Source: Paracoccaceae bacterium | GTDB lineage: Bacteria > Pseudomonadota > Alphaproteobacteria > Rhodobacterales > Rhodobacteraceae | Assembly: GCA_016937725.1 (NCBI GenBank) | Contig: JAFGVZ010000151.1 | Span: 1 to 16,384, forward strand | Direction: 5' to 3' | Length of the DNA stretch: 16,384 bases | Part shown: positions 1 to 7,126 of the stretch, piece by piece | Numbering within the stretch: the first letter of the stretch is position 1 | Layout: each line of letters begins with the position of its first letter | Position numbers and translations under genes: made by a program | Notes under the pieces: model-generated | Databases searched by the model: none | The model's input: the letters and a program-made list of their open reading frames with translations, nothing else | What the model was told of the DNA's origin: nothing

Positions 1-40
1 GATTTTAAGTCGCTTGCGTCTACCATTCCGCCACGCCCGC
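1..40 (-). tRNA. tRNA-Leu (anticodon UAA), 5' half, cut by window start
   Basis: Read on the minus strand from position 40, the sequence opens with the acceptor strand GCGGGCG. It continues through a D-arm containing GGAATGGTAGAC and an anticodon stem AGCGA, then the 7-base loop CTTAAAA. The TAA anticodon is at positions 7 to 5. The loop sits at standard tRNA positions 32-38. The 3' half, including variable arm and T-arm, lies before the window. Leucine tRNAs have a long variable arm, so the full gene should be about 85 bases. Identity rests on the anticodon and the GCGGGCG acceptor start common in bacterial tRNA-Leu. Confidence 0.9.
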
Positions 41-49
41 ACGCGGCCT

Positions 50-77
50 TTCCTAGGCGATGGCACCACAAACGCAA
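50..77 (-). promoter_or_regulatory. possible tRNA-Leu promoter
   Basis: On the minus strand a TTGCGT box (77 to 72) and a TAGGAA box (55 to 50) are separated by 16 bases. The -10 box ends 9 bases before the first tRNA base, which suits a tRNA with a very short leader. The -10 match is poor, so this is a weak call. The rest of 41-160 shows nothing else recognisable. Confidence 0.3.
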
Positions 78-160
78 GCGGTTTTTCGGTCGACACACAT
101 GGCTAAGCGGCGTCTCGTCGCGTGCTTTGTGGATGTCCGACTGTATCGCACACGCAACGG

Positions 161-568
161 TTAGGCGGGCAGCCCGTCGAACCTGTTCAGCGCAGCAAGA
201 TCGTTGTCCCAATCTGCGCGCTTCGCATAGCAGATATGCGCGTCCGGTCGCAGGCCGATCGGCGTGTCGAGCGCCCCGGCGGGCACGACAAGCAAAGAAT
301 CATCTGCCTGCTGAAACGGCATTGCGGACCCGCAAGTTTTGCAAAAGCTCTTCACGTGCCGAGTGCCGGGCAACTTGAAAGTCTGGACATGGTCAGCACC
401 AGACACCCATGTCAGGGTCGCCGTATGGGAGAACAGATTTGCCGAATGGGCCGAGCCGCTATCTTTGCGGCACCGCGCACAATGGCACAGAAAGAAGCGG
501 TCGAATTCCCCCGAGATACGAAACCTCACCGCGCCGCACAAACATTGCCCTGTCGTGTGTTTTTCCAT
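161..568 (-). CDS. GFA / CENP-V domain zinc-binding protein
   Basis: This 135-residue protein belongs to the family typified by glutathione-dependent formaldehyde-activating enzyme (Gfa, DUF636), with a small beta fold carrying structural and catalytic zinc. All seven family cysteines are present: C9 and C11 (CLCGAV), C28, C30 and C33 (CHCARC), and C76 and C79 (CKTCG). Most family members are not true formaldehyde-activating enzymes, so substrate and reaction cannot be assigned. The reading frame is open upstream to 700, but homology begins right after the ATG at 568. An upstream start would run into the preceding gene, so 568 is chosen. No signal peptide is seen; it is probably cytoplasmic. 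It lies 62 bases after the deacetylase-like gene on the same strand and may be co-transcribed. No adhC or formaldehyde dehydrogenase gene is adjacent to support a C1 role. Confidence 0.85.
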   Translation of the reverse strand: MEKHTTGQCLCGAVRFRISGEFDRFFLCHCARCRKDSGSAHSANLFSHTATLTWVSGADHVQTFKLPGTRHVKSFCKTCGSAMPFQQADDSLLVVPAGALDTPIGLRPDAHICYAKRADWDNDLAALNRFDGLPA

Positions 569-630
569 GCTCTGCTCATCTTGGCCCAGATACCTGTTGC
601 CGCCATCTTTTGGAAAATGGTCGTCCGTCG

Positions 631-1959
631 TTACCGCGTCAGCAAGATGGCCGACACTGGCACGACCGACACTTGATCGGCGCGCCCGTCGCTGCGCCAC
701 AGCTCCAACGCCTCCATCGTCGCGTCATTGGCAGCGCCGCCAAAGACCAGAACGTCGCCGATCTGGCTGGCTTGGAATACCGCACGGTCCAAATAGCGGC
801 GAATGGTAAACGCACTTTGGTCTTCATCATCGAGCACGCGGAACACTTCGGCATGAGGCACGCCTGCCGTTTGCGCGGCCGCATCTACCCGCGACAGGCC
901 ACCGGAAAAACTGACCAACCCATGCCCATCCCGCGCAATAAGCGGCAACACACCGGCGGTTAGCGCGGCATTGCGGGCAAACCCGCCACGGGGCAGGTCA
1001 AGAACCCCAACCGCTTGCGGCAAACTGGCGAACCACGCGCTGAATGTCACATCCAGATCGGTCGGGCGGGCCCCGGTGGGCAGGCCATTGGCCAAGATCA
1101 GAACCTCCTTGCCTGCTTCGCGGTAAATATCGGCACCTTGGCTGGCGCTTGTATCCATCGGGTTCAGCGCGATGGTAATGGGTAGGTCGATCGCGGCTAA
1201 CGCACGGCGCAGCGGTGTGGGCAGGCCGGGATCGTTAAGGATAATCGCCATCAGCGGCCCGCCGGTAAGCAGACCGTCAAAGCTGCTGTTGCGCTCCAGC
1301 GCGGTCAGGGGCGGGTCGGTTGCCTCAGTGGTGTCGCTAGCGTCTTGCGATTGCTCTGGCGTGGCTGGCGCTCCGGGAAGCCCTGCCACCCGTGTGCCCG
1401 GCAGGCTTGGCGCTCGCGACACCTCTTCGGCCCTGATCTGGGGGTCCTCGTCATCAGCGGCCGTGTCAGCAGGTTCGCCTTCGGGCGCAGCTTGCACCGG
1501 AGGCTGTGGGCGTTGCGGCAAGGGCGAGTCACGCGGCGGGACTGGCGTGCCGGGCAACCCACCGGGCGCGGCGCGCAAGATCGGCCCCGGTAAATTGGGT
1601 GGTGTTGCCTCGGCCAGCGTGGCGGGGCTGTCGGGGGCTAGATCGTCGGCAATTTGCGGCAGGTCCGGCAGTGGGGCCAGCGGTGCATCTGGTGCGGTGG
1701 CGACGGGCGTGTCTTCAGTAGGCGTGGTATCGGGTGTGGCCAAGGGTGCAAGTGGTTCTGGCGCGGCGGCACGTTCAGCCATGGGCAAGGACGCGTCTTC
1801 TGGCGCTGTGTCGGGCGCGGCGGCAGCATCGGTCTCTAATGGGGCTGTCACGGGCGGCTGGGGCGGGCGCGGCGGCACAAGGACTGCGCTGGCGACAAAG
1901 CCAAGCGCTGCAAGTGCCGTGCCCACAAGACCCCCTGTCAGACCGTTCAGCCGTATCAT
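631..1959 (-). CDS. membrane-anchored divergent polysaccharide deacetylase-like protein (DUF610/YibQ type)
   Basis: The 442-residue protein has three parts. Residues about 9-27 form a hydrophobic segment (membrane anchor or uncleaved signal). Residues about 28-230 are a low-complexity Pro/Ala/Asp/Glu-rich stretch, probably an extended periplasmic linker. Residues about 235-440 resemble the divergent polysaccharide deacetylase fold: LMAIILNDPG, ITIALNP, GKEVLILANGLP, a central GVLDLP strand, ARDGHGLVSF, and IRRYLDRAVFQASQIGDVLVFG. In better-conserved family members these strands carry acidic and histidine metal ligands. Here the equivalents look replaced (LNDPG rather than IDDxG; no GVNNHMG-like or GHP-like motif), so catalysis is doubtful. 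The start at 1959 is favoured by AGGAG (minus strand, 1968-1964) 4 bases upstream and by the anchor following directly; the frame is open to 2112. Cell-envelope role is inferred from the family only. Confidence 0.75.
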   Translation of the reverse strand: MIRLNGLTGGLVGTALAALGFVASAVLVPPRPPQPPVTAPLETDAAAAPDTAPEDASLPMAERAAAPEPLAPLATPDTTPTEDTPVATAPDAPLAPLPDLPQIADDLAPDSPATLAEATPPNLPGPILRAAPGGLPGTPVPPRDSPLPQRPQPPVQAAPEGEPADTAADDEDPQIRAEEVSRAPSLPGTRVAGLPGAPATPEQSQDASDTTEATDPPLTALERNSSFDGLLTGGPLMAIILNDPGLPTPLRRALAAIDLPITIALNPMDTSASQGADIYREAGKEVLILANGLPTGARPTDLDVTFSAWFASLPQAVGVLDLPRGGFARNAALTAGVLPLIARDGHGLVSFSGGLSRVDAAAQTAGVPHAEVFRVLDDEDQSAFTIRRYLDRAVFQASQIGDVLVFGGAANDATMEALELWRSDGRADQVSVVPVSAILLTR

Positions 1960-2110
1960 ACCACTCCTGCCAATGCCTGCCCTTTTGTCTTGTGTTTCCC
2001 ACAAACCCCCCGCCCATGCAATTGGATTGGCGCTCTCTGCCTTGACCTTGGCGGGTCGGGATGGGCATGTATGACCAAGATTTGCCCATTCGCCCCGGAA
2101 AGGCGCGCCC

Positions 2111-2692
2111 ATGCTGCTGCTGATAGATAATTACGACAGCTTCACCTATAATCTGGTGCATTATTTCGGAGAATTGGGGGCCGATGTTGTCGTGCACCGC
2201 AATGATGCGTTGGATGTGCAGGCGGCGATGGCCCTGAACCCTTCGGCCATCGTGCTTTCTCCTGGCCCGTGCGATCCCGACCAAGCCGGTATCTGCTTGC
2301 CTTTGACCTTGGCCGCTGCCGAAGGCCGCATTCCGCTGCTGGGGGTTTGCCTTGGACACCAGACCATCGGGCAGGCCTTTGGTGGCAAGGTCGTCCGCGC
2401 GCCAGAGATCGTGCATGGCAAGTTGGGTGCGATGCACCATGCGGGTCAAGGTGTGTTTGACGGTCTGCCTTCGCCCCTGATGGCCACGCGCTACCATTCG
2501 CTTGTGGTCGAGCGTGAGACGCTGCCGGAGTGTCTGGAGGTCACAAGCTGGCTGGAGGATGGGCTAATAATGGGGCTACGCCACCGCGATTTGCCGATTG
2601 AGGGCGTTCAATTTCACCCCGAGAGCATCCGTTCACAGCACGGCCATGCGATGCTGCGTAATTTCCTAGATCGTGCACAGGTAGCGGCATGA
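2111..2692 (+). CDS. trpG: anthranilate synthase component II (glutamine amidotransferase)
   Basis: This 193-residue class I glutamine amidotransferase releases ammonia from glutamine for anthranilate synthase (TrpE, not in this window), the first committed step of tryptophan synthesis. The N-terminus LLLIDNYDSFTYNL is diagnostic for TrpG/PabA. The oxyanion loop LSPGPCDP is at 49-56. The catalytic triad is visible: C80 in GVCLGHQ, H169 and E171 in VQFHPESI. GGAAAGG at 2097-2103 is a good ribosome site 7 bases before the ATG. It heads the operon and overlaps trpD by 4 bases. A TTGACC box at 2042-2047 could be a -35 element, but no convincing -10 follows, and I see no leader peptide or attenuator. 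Such proteins can also serve PabB, so a double role in folate synthesis is possible; trpD and trpC downstream favour TrpG. Confidence 0.96.
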   Translation: MLLLIDNYDSFTYNLVHYFGELGADVVVHRNDALDVQAAMALNPSAIVLSPGPCDPDQAGICLPLTLAAAEGRIPLLGVCLGHQTIGQAFGGKVVRAPEIVHGKLGAMHHAGQGVFDGLPSPLMATRYHSLVVERETLPECLEVTSWLEDGLIMGLRHRDLPIEGVQFHPESIRSQHGHAMLRNFLDRAQVAA

Positions 2693-3711
2693 TGAACGAC
2701 CTCAAACCCCTCATCGCACAGGCTGCGGAAGGGCCGCTGACCCGCGCCCAAGCTGAAACCGCGTTCAACCTGCTATTCGAAGGGCAGGCGACCCCGGCGC
2801 AGATGGGGGGCTTTCTGATGGCCCTGCGCACGCGAGGCGAGGTGGTCGATGAATACGCCGCCGCCGCCAGCGTCATGCGTGCCAAATGCGTGCCCGTGCG
2901 TGCGCCCGAGGGTGCGATGGACATTGTCGGCACCGGCGGCGATGGCAAGGGCACGCTGAATATTTCCACCGCGACGGCCTTTGTGGTGGCGGGCGCGGGC
3001 GTGCCGGTGGCCAAGCACGGCAACCGCAACCTGTCGTCCAAGTCGGGCGCAGCGGATGCGTTGGGCGCTTTGGGCATAGAGGTTATGGTCGGCGCGCCAG
3101 TGGTCGAACAGGCGCTGGCAGAGGCCGGGATCGGCTTCATGATGGCGCCCATGCACCACCCTGCCATGCGCCATGTTGGCCCCGTCCGGATGGAGCTTGG
3201 CACACGCACCATTTTCAACATTCTTGGCCCGCTGACCAATCCAGCGGGTGTGAAGCGGCAGTTGACCGGTGCTTTCAGCGCGGCCCTTTTGCGCCCGATG
3301 GCCGAAACCCTGCGCGCGCTGGGGTCAGAGCGCGCATGGCTTGTCCATGGCGGCGACGGCACGGATGAGCTGTCGATTGCCGCTGCGTCCGACGTGGTGG
3401 CGCTGGAAGATGGCGATCTGCGTGCCTTCACGTTGCACCCCGAAGAAGCGGGGTTGCCCGTGCACCCGTTCGATCATCTGATTGGCGGCACACCCGAAGA
3501 GAACGCGCAGGAACTCTCGGCGCTGCTAGAAGGCGAGGGGCGGCCTGCCTATCGTGACGCTGTCTTATTGAACGCGGCCGCCGCACTTCTGGTCGCGGGC
3601 CGGGTCGACAATTTGCCTGACGGGGTCGCAATGGCGCGCAAAAGCATTGACGGTGGTGCAGCCATGGGTGCGGTGCAGGCGCTCGCGCGTGTCAGCCCGG
3701 TCAAAAGCTGA
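2689..3711 (+). CDS. trpD: anthranilate phosphoribosyltransferase
   Basis: This 340-residue enzyme transfers phosphoribose from PRPP to anthranilate, the second tryptophan-specific step, in the cytoplasm. The PRPP and magnesium site shows as GTGGDG (81-86), NIST (91-94), KHGNR (109-113) and SSKSG (116-120). The anthranilate side shows as HPAMRHVGPVRMELGTRTIFN followed by LGPLTNPA. Length is normal for the family. Two adjacent ATG codons are at 2689 and 2692; the first overlaps the trpG stop as ATGA, the second as TGATG. Either gives translational coupling and near-identical product. The next gene, trpC, follows after 17 bases. Confidence 0.97.
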   Translation: MMNDLKPLIAQAAEGPLTRAQAETAFNLLFEGQATPAQMGGFLMALRTRGEVVDEYAAAASVMRAKCVPVRAPEGAMDIVGTGGDGKGTLNISTATAFVVAGAGVPVAKHGNRNLSSKSGAADALGALGIEVMVGAPVVEQALAEAGIGFMMAPMHHPAMRHVGPVRMELGTRTIFNILGPLTNPAGVKRQLTGAFSAALLRPMAETLRALGSERAWLVHGGDGTDELSIAAASDVVALEDGDLRAFTLHPEEAGLPVHPFDHLIGGTPEENAQELSALLEGEGRPAYRDAVLLNAAAALLVAGRVDNLPDGVAMARKSIDGGAAMGAVQALARVSPVKS

Positions 3712-3728
3712 ACAAAAGGACAAGCACG

Positions 3729-4535
3729 ATGGCCGACATCCTTGAGAAGATCAAAACCTACAAGCTGGAAGAGGTCGCCCATCGCCGCGCGGTGCGCCCC
3801 ACCTCTCAGGTAGAGGTGGCGGCGAAAGAGGCCGGCGCCCCGCGCGGGTTCGAGGCTGCGTTGCGGCGCGCAGAAGCGTCCGGCTATGGCCTGATTGCAG
3901 AGATCAAGAAAGCCAGCCCATCCAAGGGTCTGATCCGCCCCGATTTCGACCCGCCCGCATTGGCCCAAGCCTACGCCCAAGGGGGCGCAACCTGTCTGAG
4001 CGTGCTGACCGATGCCCCCAGCTTTCAAGGGGCTGACAGCTATCTGGTTGCAGCCCGCAGGGCCTGCGATCTGCCTGCTCTGCGCAAGGATTTCATGTAT
4101 GACACCTACCAAGTGGCAGAGGCCCGCGCGCTGGGGGCAGATTGCATCTTGATCATCATGGCTTCTGTCAGCGATGGGCAGGCGGCGGAACTGGAAGATG
4201 CGGCCTTCCATTGGGGCATGGATGTGCTTTTGGAAGTGCATGATGCGGATGAGTTGGAACGCGCCTTGCGCCTGAAATCGCCGCTTCTGGGCATTAATAA
4301 TCGTAACCTGAAAACCTTCGAGGTGACGCTGGATACCACGCGCGCGCTGGCACCTTTGGTGCCCGATGACCGTTTGCTGGTCTGCGAAAGCGGGTTGTTC
4401 ACTCCCGCCGATCTGGCCGACATGGCCCGCACCGGCGCGCGCAGCTTCCTGATCGGCGAAAGCCTGATGCGCCAAGACGACGTGGCCGCTGCCACCAAGG
4501 CGCTTCTGGCCAATCCCGTTACGGCAGAGGTGTAA
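3729..4535 (+). CDS. trpC: indole-3-glycerol phosphate synthase
   Basis: This 268-residue TIM-barrel enzyme closes the indole ring of carboxyphenylamino-deoxyribulose phosphate to form indole-3-glycerol phosphate. Family motifs are AEIKKASPSKG (57-67) with E58 and K60, LRKDF (118-122) with K120, LLEV (167-170) with E169, GINNRNLKTFEV (188-199), and CESGLF (219-224) forming the phosphate end of the barrel. It is a single-domain TrpC: there is no fused TrpF. AAAGGA about 8 bases before the ATG is a good ribosome site. The gap to moaC is one base, so the two are almost certainly co-transcribed. Confidence 0.97.
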   Translation: MADILEKIKTYKLEEVAHRRAVRPTSQVEVAAKEAGAPRGFEAALRRAEASGYGLIAEIKKASPSKGLIRPDFDPPALAQAYAQGGATCLSVLTDAPSFQGADSYLVAARRACDLPALRKDFMYDTYQVAEARALGADCILIIMASVSDGQAAELEDAAFHWGMDVLLEVHDADELERALRLKSPLLGINNRNLKTFEVTLDTTRALAPLVPDDRLLVCESGLFTPADLADMARTGARSFLIGESLMRQDDVAAATKALLANPVTAEV

Positions 4536-4536
4536 A

Positions 4537-5016
4537 ATGGCCAATCTCACCCATTTCGACGCCGAGGGCCATGCCCATATGGTCGATGTGTCCGACAAGG
4601 ACGTGACCGCGCGTGTGGCCGTGGCCACCAGTGCCGTGCAGATGTTGCCGGAAACCTTAGCGCTGGTGACAGAACAGCGCGCCGAGAAGGGCGATGTGTT
4701 GGGCGTGGCGCGGCTGGCAGGGATCATGGGCGCGAAACGCTGTGCGGACCTCATTCCGCTGTGCCATCCGCTGCCCATCACCAAGGTCGCGGTGGACCTA
4801 GAGTTGGACGAAACCCTACCCGGCATCCGCATCCGGGCCGAAGTGCGCACCACCGGACAGACGGGCGTCGAGATGGAAGCGCTGACAGCGGCCTCTGTCG
4901 CGGCGCTAACAATCTATGACATGCTAAAAGCCGCCGAGAAATCCATGCGCATTCTGAATACCCAAGTGGTGCTGAAGGATGGCGGCAAATCCGGGCGGTA
5001 TGAGGCGGGCGCATGA
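4537..5016 (+). CDS. moaC: cyclic pyranopterin monophosphate synthase
   Basis: This 159-residue protein converts the MoaA product 3',8-cyclo-7,8-dihydro-GTP to cyclic pyranopterin monophosphate, the first pathway intermediate of molybdenum cofactor. Conserved motifs are MVDVSDKDVTARVA (15-28), LCHPLPITK (75-83), GVEMEALTAAS (110-120), IYDMLKA (126-132, with catalytic D128 and K131) and KSGRY (151-155). Length is normal. AGAGGTG inside the end of trpC serves as ribosome site. It overlaps moeA by 4 bases (ATGA). moaA, moaD, moaE and mog are not in this window. Confidence 0.97.
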   Translation: MANLTHFDAEGHAHMVDVSDKDVTARVAVATSAVQMLPETLALVTEQRAEKGDVLGVARLAGIMGAKRCADLIPLCHPLPITKVAVDLELDETLPGIRIRAEVRTTGQTGVEMEALTAASVAALTIYDMLKAAEKSMRILNTQVVLKDGGKSGRYEAGA

Positions 5017-6191
5017 TCTCTGTCGACGAAGCGCTGGCACGGGTTTTTGCGCTGACCGATCCTCTGCCCACCGAATCCGTGGCGCTCGCCCAAGCGGCGG
5101 GCCGCGTGCTGCGCACGCCTGTGCGCGCCGACCGTGACCAGCCGCCCTTCGCCTCTTCAGCGATGGATGGGTATGCAGTCGCGGGCGAGGTAATGTCGGG
5201 CAATCAGTATACTGTTATTGGTGACGCCGCGGCGGGGCATATGTTCACCGGCCAAGTCGGACCGGGGCAGGCCGTGCGCATCTTTACCGGCGCGCCGGTG
5301 CCGGATGGGGCCACGCAGGTTGTGATACAGGAAGACGTGGCGCGCGATGGCGATACGATCACGTTGCAGGACAATCTGACCAATGGCCCGCATATTCGTC
5401 CTCGTGGTCAGGATTTCCGCGCGGGCGACCAGATCAGCGCGCCCCGGCGATTGCGCGGCGTGGACCTTAGCCTGATTGCCGCGATGAACCATGCCGAGGT
5501 GACGGTGTCGCGCCGTCCCGATGTGGCTATTATAGCGACGGGTGACGAGTTGGTCATGCCGGGTGAGCATCCGCGTGAAGACCAGATCATCGCGTCGAAC
5601 GCCTTTGCCCTGAAAGCCATGGCAGAGGCCGAGGGGGCCGCCGCCCGCATCCTCCCCATTGCGCGCGATACCGAAGCGAGTTTGCGCACGGTGTTCGACC
5701 TGGCCCAAGGCGCGGACATGATTGTGACCATCGGCGGCGCGTCGGTGGGCGACCATGACCTTGTTGGGCCGGTGGCCGACAGCCTTGGTGCCAAGCGCGC
5801 GTTCTACAAAGTCGCGCTGCGCCCCGGCAAACCGCTTATGGCGGGGCGGCTGGGTCAAGCGATGTTGCTGGGCTTGCCGGGCAACCCGGTGTCGTCCATC
5901 GTCTGCGGGCATCTGTTCATGAGGCCTGCCTTGCGCGCCATGCAAGGCTTGGGGCGTTACCCGCTGCCCACGGCCAGCGCGGCGCTGGCCTGCGACCTGC
6001 CCGCGAACGGGCCACGCGCGCATTACATGCGCGCCACGCTTGGCCCCGGCGGCACGATTGACCCGGTTGCCAGCCAAGACAGCGCGCTCTTGTCCTTAAT
6101 GGCAGAGGCCAACGCGCTGTTGGTGCGTCCGGCCAATGACCCGGCCCGCAAAGCGGGTGAACAAATGCGGTATATCGCGCTTGACCTGTAG
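5013..6191 (+). CDS. moeA: molybdopterin molybdenumtransferase
   Basis: This 392-residue enzyme inserts molybdate into adenylylated molybdopterin, the last common step of cofactor synthesis. Recognisable parts are PPFASSAMDGYAV (44-56) at the domain I/III junction; the MoCF-like domain III with IIATGDELV (173-181), TIGGASVGDHD (239-249), FYKVALRPGKP (264-274) and LPGNPVSS (288-295); and a C-terminal domain IV of about 70 residues. Length is typical. The start overlaps the moaC stop as ATGA. The final codons contain the -35 box of the lexA promoter. A second moeA paralogue or moaB/mogA elsewhere is common and cannot be checked here. Confidence 0.96.
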   Translation: MISVDEALARVFALTDPLPTESVALAQAAGRVLRTPVRADRDQPPFASSAMDGYAVAGEVMSGNQYTVIGDAAAGHMFTGQVGPGQAVRIFTGAPVPDGATQVVIQEDVARDGDTITLQDNLTNGPHIRPRGQDFRAGDQISAPRRLRGVDLSLIAAMNHAEVTVSRRPDVAIIATGDELVMPGEHPREDQIIASNAFALKAMAEAEGAAARILPIARDTEASLRTVFDLAQGADMIVTIGGASVGDHDLVGPVADSLGAKRAFYKVALRPGKPLMAGRLGQAMLLGLPGNPVSSIVCGHLFMRPALRAMQGLGRYPLPTASAALACDLPANGPRAHYMRATLGPGGTIDPVASQDSALLSLMAEANALLVRPANDPARKAGEQMRYIALDL

Positions 6192-6209
6192 GGTGAACAG
6201 AGTTAGAAC
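6181..6209 (+). promoter_or_regulatory. predicted lexA promoter
   Basis: TTGACC (6181-6186) and TAGAAC (6204-6209) are separated by exactly 17 bases, a good sigma-70-type promoter. The -35 box lies in the last codons of moeA. The transcript would start near 6216, about 29 bases before the lexA ATG. The -10 box coincides with the second half-site of the LexA operator, so bound LexA would block RNA polymerase. This gives lexA expression independent of the trp-mo operon. Confidence 0.7.
6195..6209 (-). promoter_or_regulatory. LexA operator (SOS box), direct-repeat type
   Basis: GAAC (6195-6198), seven bases, then GAAC (6206-6209). On the minus strand this reads GTTC-N7-GTTC, the direct-repeat LexA site known for alphaproteobacteria such as Rhodobacter sphaeroides; it differs from the CTG-N10-CAG site of enterobacteria. 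It starts 4 bases after the moeA stop and covers the spacer and -10 box of the predicted lexA promoter, which implies autorepression. Confidence 0.85.
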
Positions 6210-6244
6210 ATTAGGTCAGGTGGGCCAACGCGAAAGGCGGCGCA

Positions 6245-6937
6245 ATGCTGACACGCAAGCAGATCGAATTGCTCAAGCTGATCCATGACCGGATGGAAAA
6301 AGAAGGCGTTGCGCCCTCTTTTGACGAGATGAAGGATGCGCTTGATCTGCGCTCCAAATCGGGCATTCACCGGCTGATCACGGCGCTGGAAGAACGTGGT
6401 TTCATCCGTCGCCTGCCGCATCGCGCGCGTGCAATCGAGGTGCTGAAATTGCCAGACGCGCTTGGTAAATCCGGGTTCGAGGCGAAGCTGATCGACGGTG
6501 GCGTGCAAGCGCGCACGGCTCCGCCCCCGCAGGCAATGGCGGTTGAATCGGCGGCACTGACCTTGCCGGTCATGGGGCGTATCGCGGCAGGCACACCGAT
6601 TGAAGCGATCAGCGAACCCATGCGCGACATTGCCGTGCCGGGGTCCATACTGTCGGGTCGCGGAGAGCATTACGCGCTGGAAGTGCAGGGCGATTCGATG
6701 ATTGATCTGGGCATCAATGATGGTGATATCGTCGTGATCCGCGAACAGACGACCGCTGATAATGGCGATATCGTTGTGGCTTTGGTTGACGATCTGGAAG
6801 CGACCCTGAAACGGTTCCGCCGAGTGGAAGGCATGATCGCGCTGGAAGCCGCGAACCCGGCTTATGAGACGCGGCTGCTGCCTGCTGCACGCGTGAAGGT
6901 GCAGGGGCGGCTTGTGGGGTTGATCCGCAGCTACTGA
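6245..6937 (+). CDS. lexA: SOS-response repressor LexA
   Basis: The 230-residue protein represses DNA-damage genes and cleaves itself when RecA filaments form. The N-terminal winged helix-turn-helix spans about 1-65 (LTRKQIELLKLIHDRMEKEGVAPSFDEM, then RSKSGIHRLITALEERGFIRRLPHRARAIEV). A linker follows, then the S24 protease domain from about 105. The self-cleavage bond is A115-G116 in GRIAAGTP; the catalytic pair is S151 (QGDSMID) and K189 (EATLKRF). It is longer than the 202-residue E. coli protein, mainly in the linker, as usual in alphaproteobacteria. A purine-rich AAAGGCGG lies upstream of the ATG. Its own promoter and operator precede it. Tandem hairpins follow the stop. Confidence 0.97.
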   Translation: MLTRKQIELLKLIHDRMEKEGVAPSFDEMKDALDLRSKSGIHRLITALEERGFIRRLPHRARAIEVLKLPDALGKSGFEAKLIDGGVQARTAPPPQAMAVESAALTLPVMGRIAAGTPIEAISEPMRDIAVPGSILSGRGEHYALEVQGDSMIDLGINDGDIVVIREQTTADNGDIVVALVDDLEATLKRFRRVEGMIALEAANPAYETRLLPAARVKVQGRLVGLIRSY

Positions 6938-6943
6938 CGGTTA

Positions 6944-6978
6944 GGGGGCGCTCGCGCCCCCTCTTGGGCTGCGCCCAA
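6944..6978 (+). terminator. tandem hairpins ending the lexA transcript
   Basis: The first hairpin has a perfect 7-bp stem GGGGGCG/CGCCCCC (6944-6950 with 6955-6961) and loop CTCG. The second has a 6-bp stem TTGGGC/GCCCAA (6964-6969 with 6973-6978) and loop TGC. They begin 6 bases after the lexA stop. Only two T follow the second, so there is no proper U-tract; this may be a weak intrinsic terminator or a 3' stabilising structure. Both stems are also symmetric enough to act on the prfC strand. Confidence 0.6.
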
Positions 6979-6980
6979 TT

Positions 6981-7014
6981 CACCCCCTGAGGATATTTTC
7001 GCAAGGATGAAATC
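6981..7014 (+). repeat. putative Rhodobacterales extragenic post-terminator element
   Basis: After the hairpins comes CACCCCCTGAGGATATTTT and then CGCAAGGATGAAATC. From memory, similar strings (CCCCnGAGkATTT then a purine-rich GATGAA/GAAGAA tail) recur after gene ends in many Rhodobacterales genomes. Only one copy is in this window, so the repeat status rests on recall and not on the sequence. The rest of the gap to 7126 holds a 9-bp stem with two G-U pairs (7021-7044) and nothing else I can name. Confidence 0.35.
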
Positions 7015-7126
7015 AGAAGTGGCTTCTTCGTTGTTGAAGGGGCCGTGTGCGGATTGTTCGCCTTCGACAAGACAAGATCAGGTCACACGTGCTGTGCAAG
7101 GTGTTTGCTGGGCTAGGCGACCTTAG

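Noticed and set aside
603..620. Imperfect 7-bp hairpin between the deacetylase-like gene and the GFA gene
   Set aside because: Short, with a mismatch or G-U pair and no U-tract; it can occur by chance.
1172..2074. 300-codon open frame on the plus strand, Ala/Gly/Ser-rich
   Set aside because: It lies wholly antisense to the Pro/Ala-rich linker and anchor of the deacetylase-like gene; its composition is the mirror of that GC-rich repeat-like coding sequence and it has no recognisable domain.
1960..2110. Search for a trp leader peptide or attenuator before trpG
   Set aside because: No short ORF with tandem Trp codons and no terminator-antiterminator pair was found; only an isolated TTGACC box.
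3549..4853. 434-codon open frame on the minus strand
   Set aside because: Antisense to trpD, trpC and moaC, all of which have full motifs and tight operon spacing; no domain is seen in the translation.
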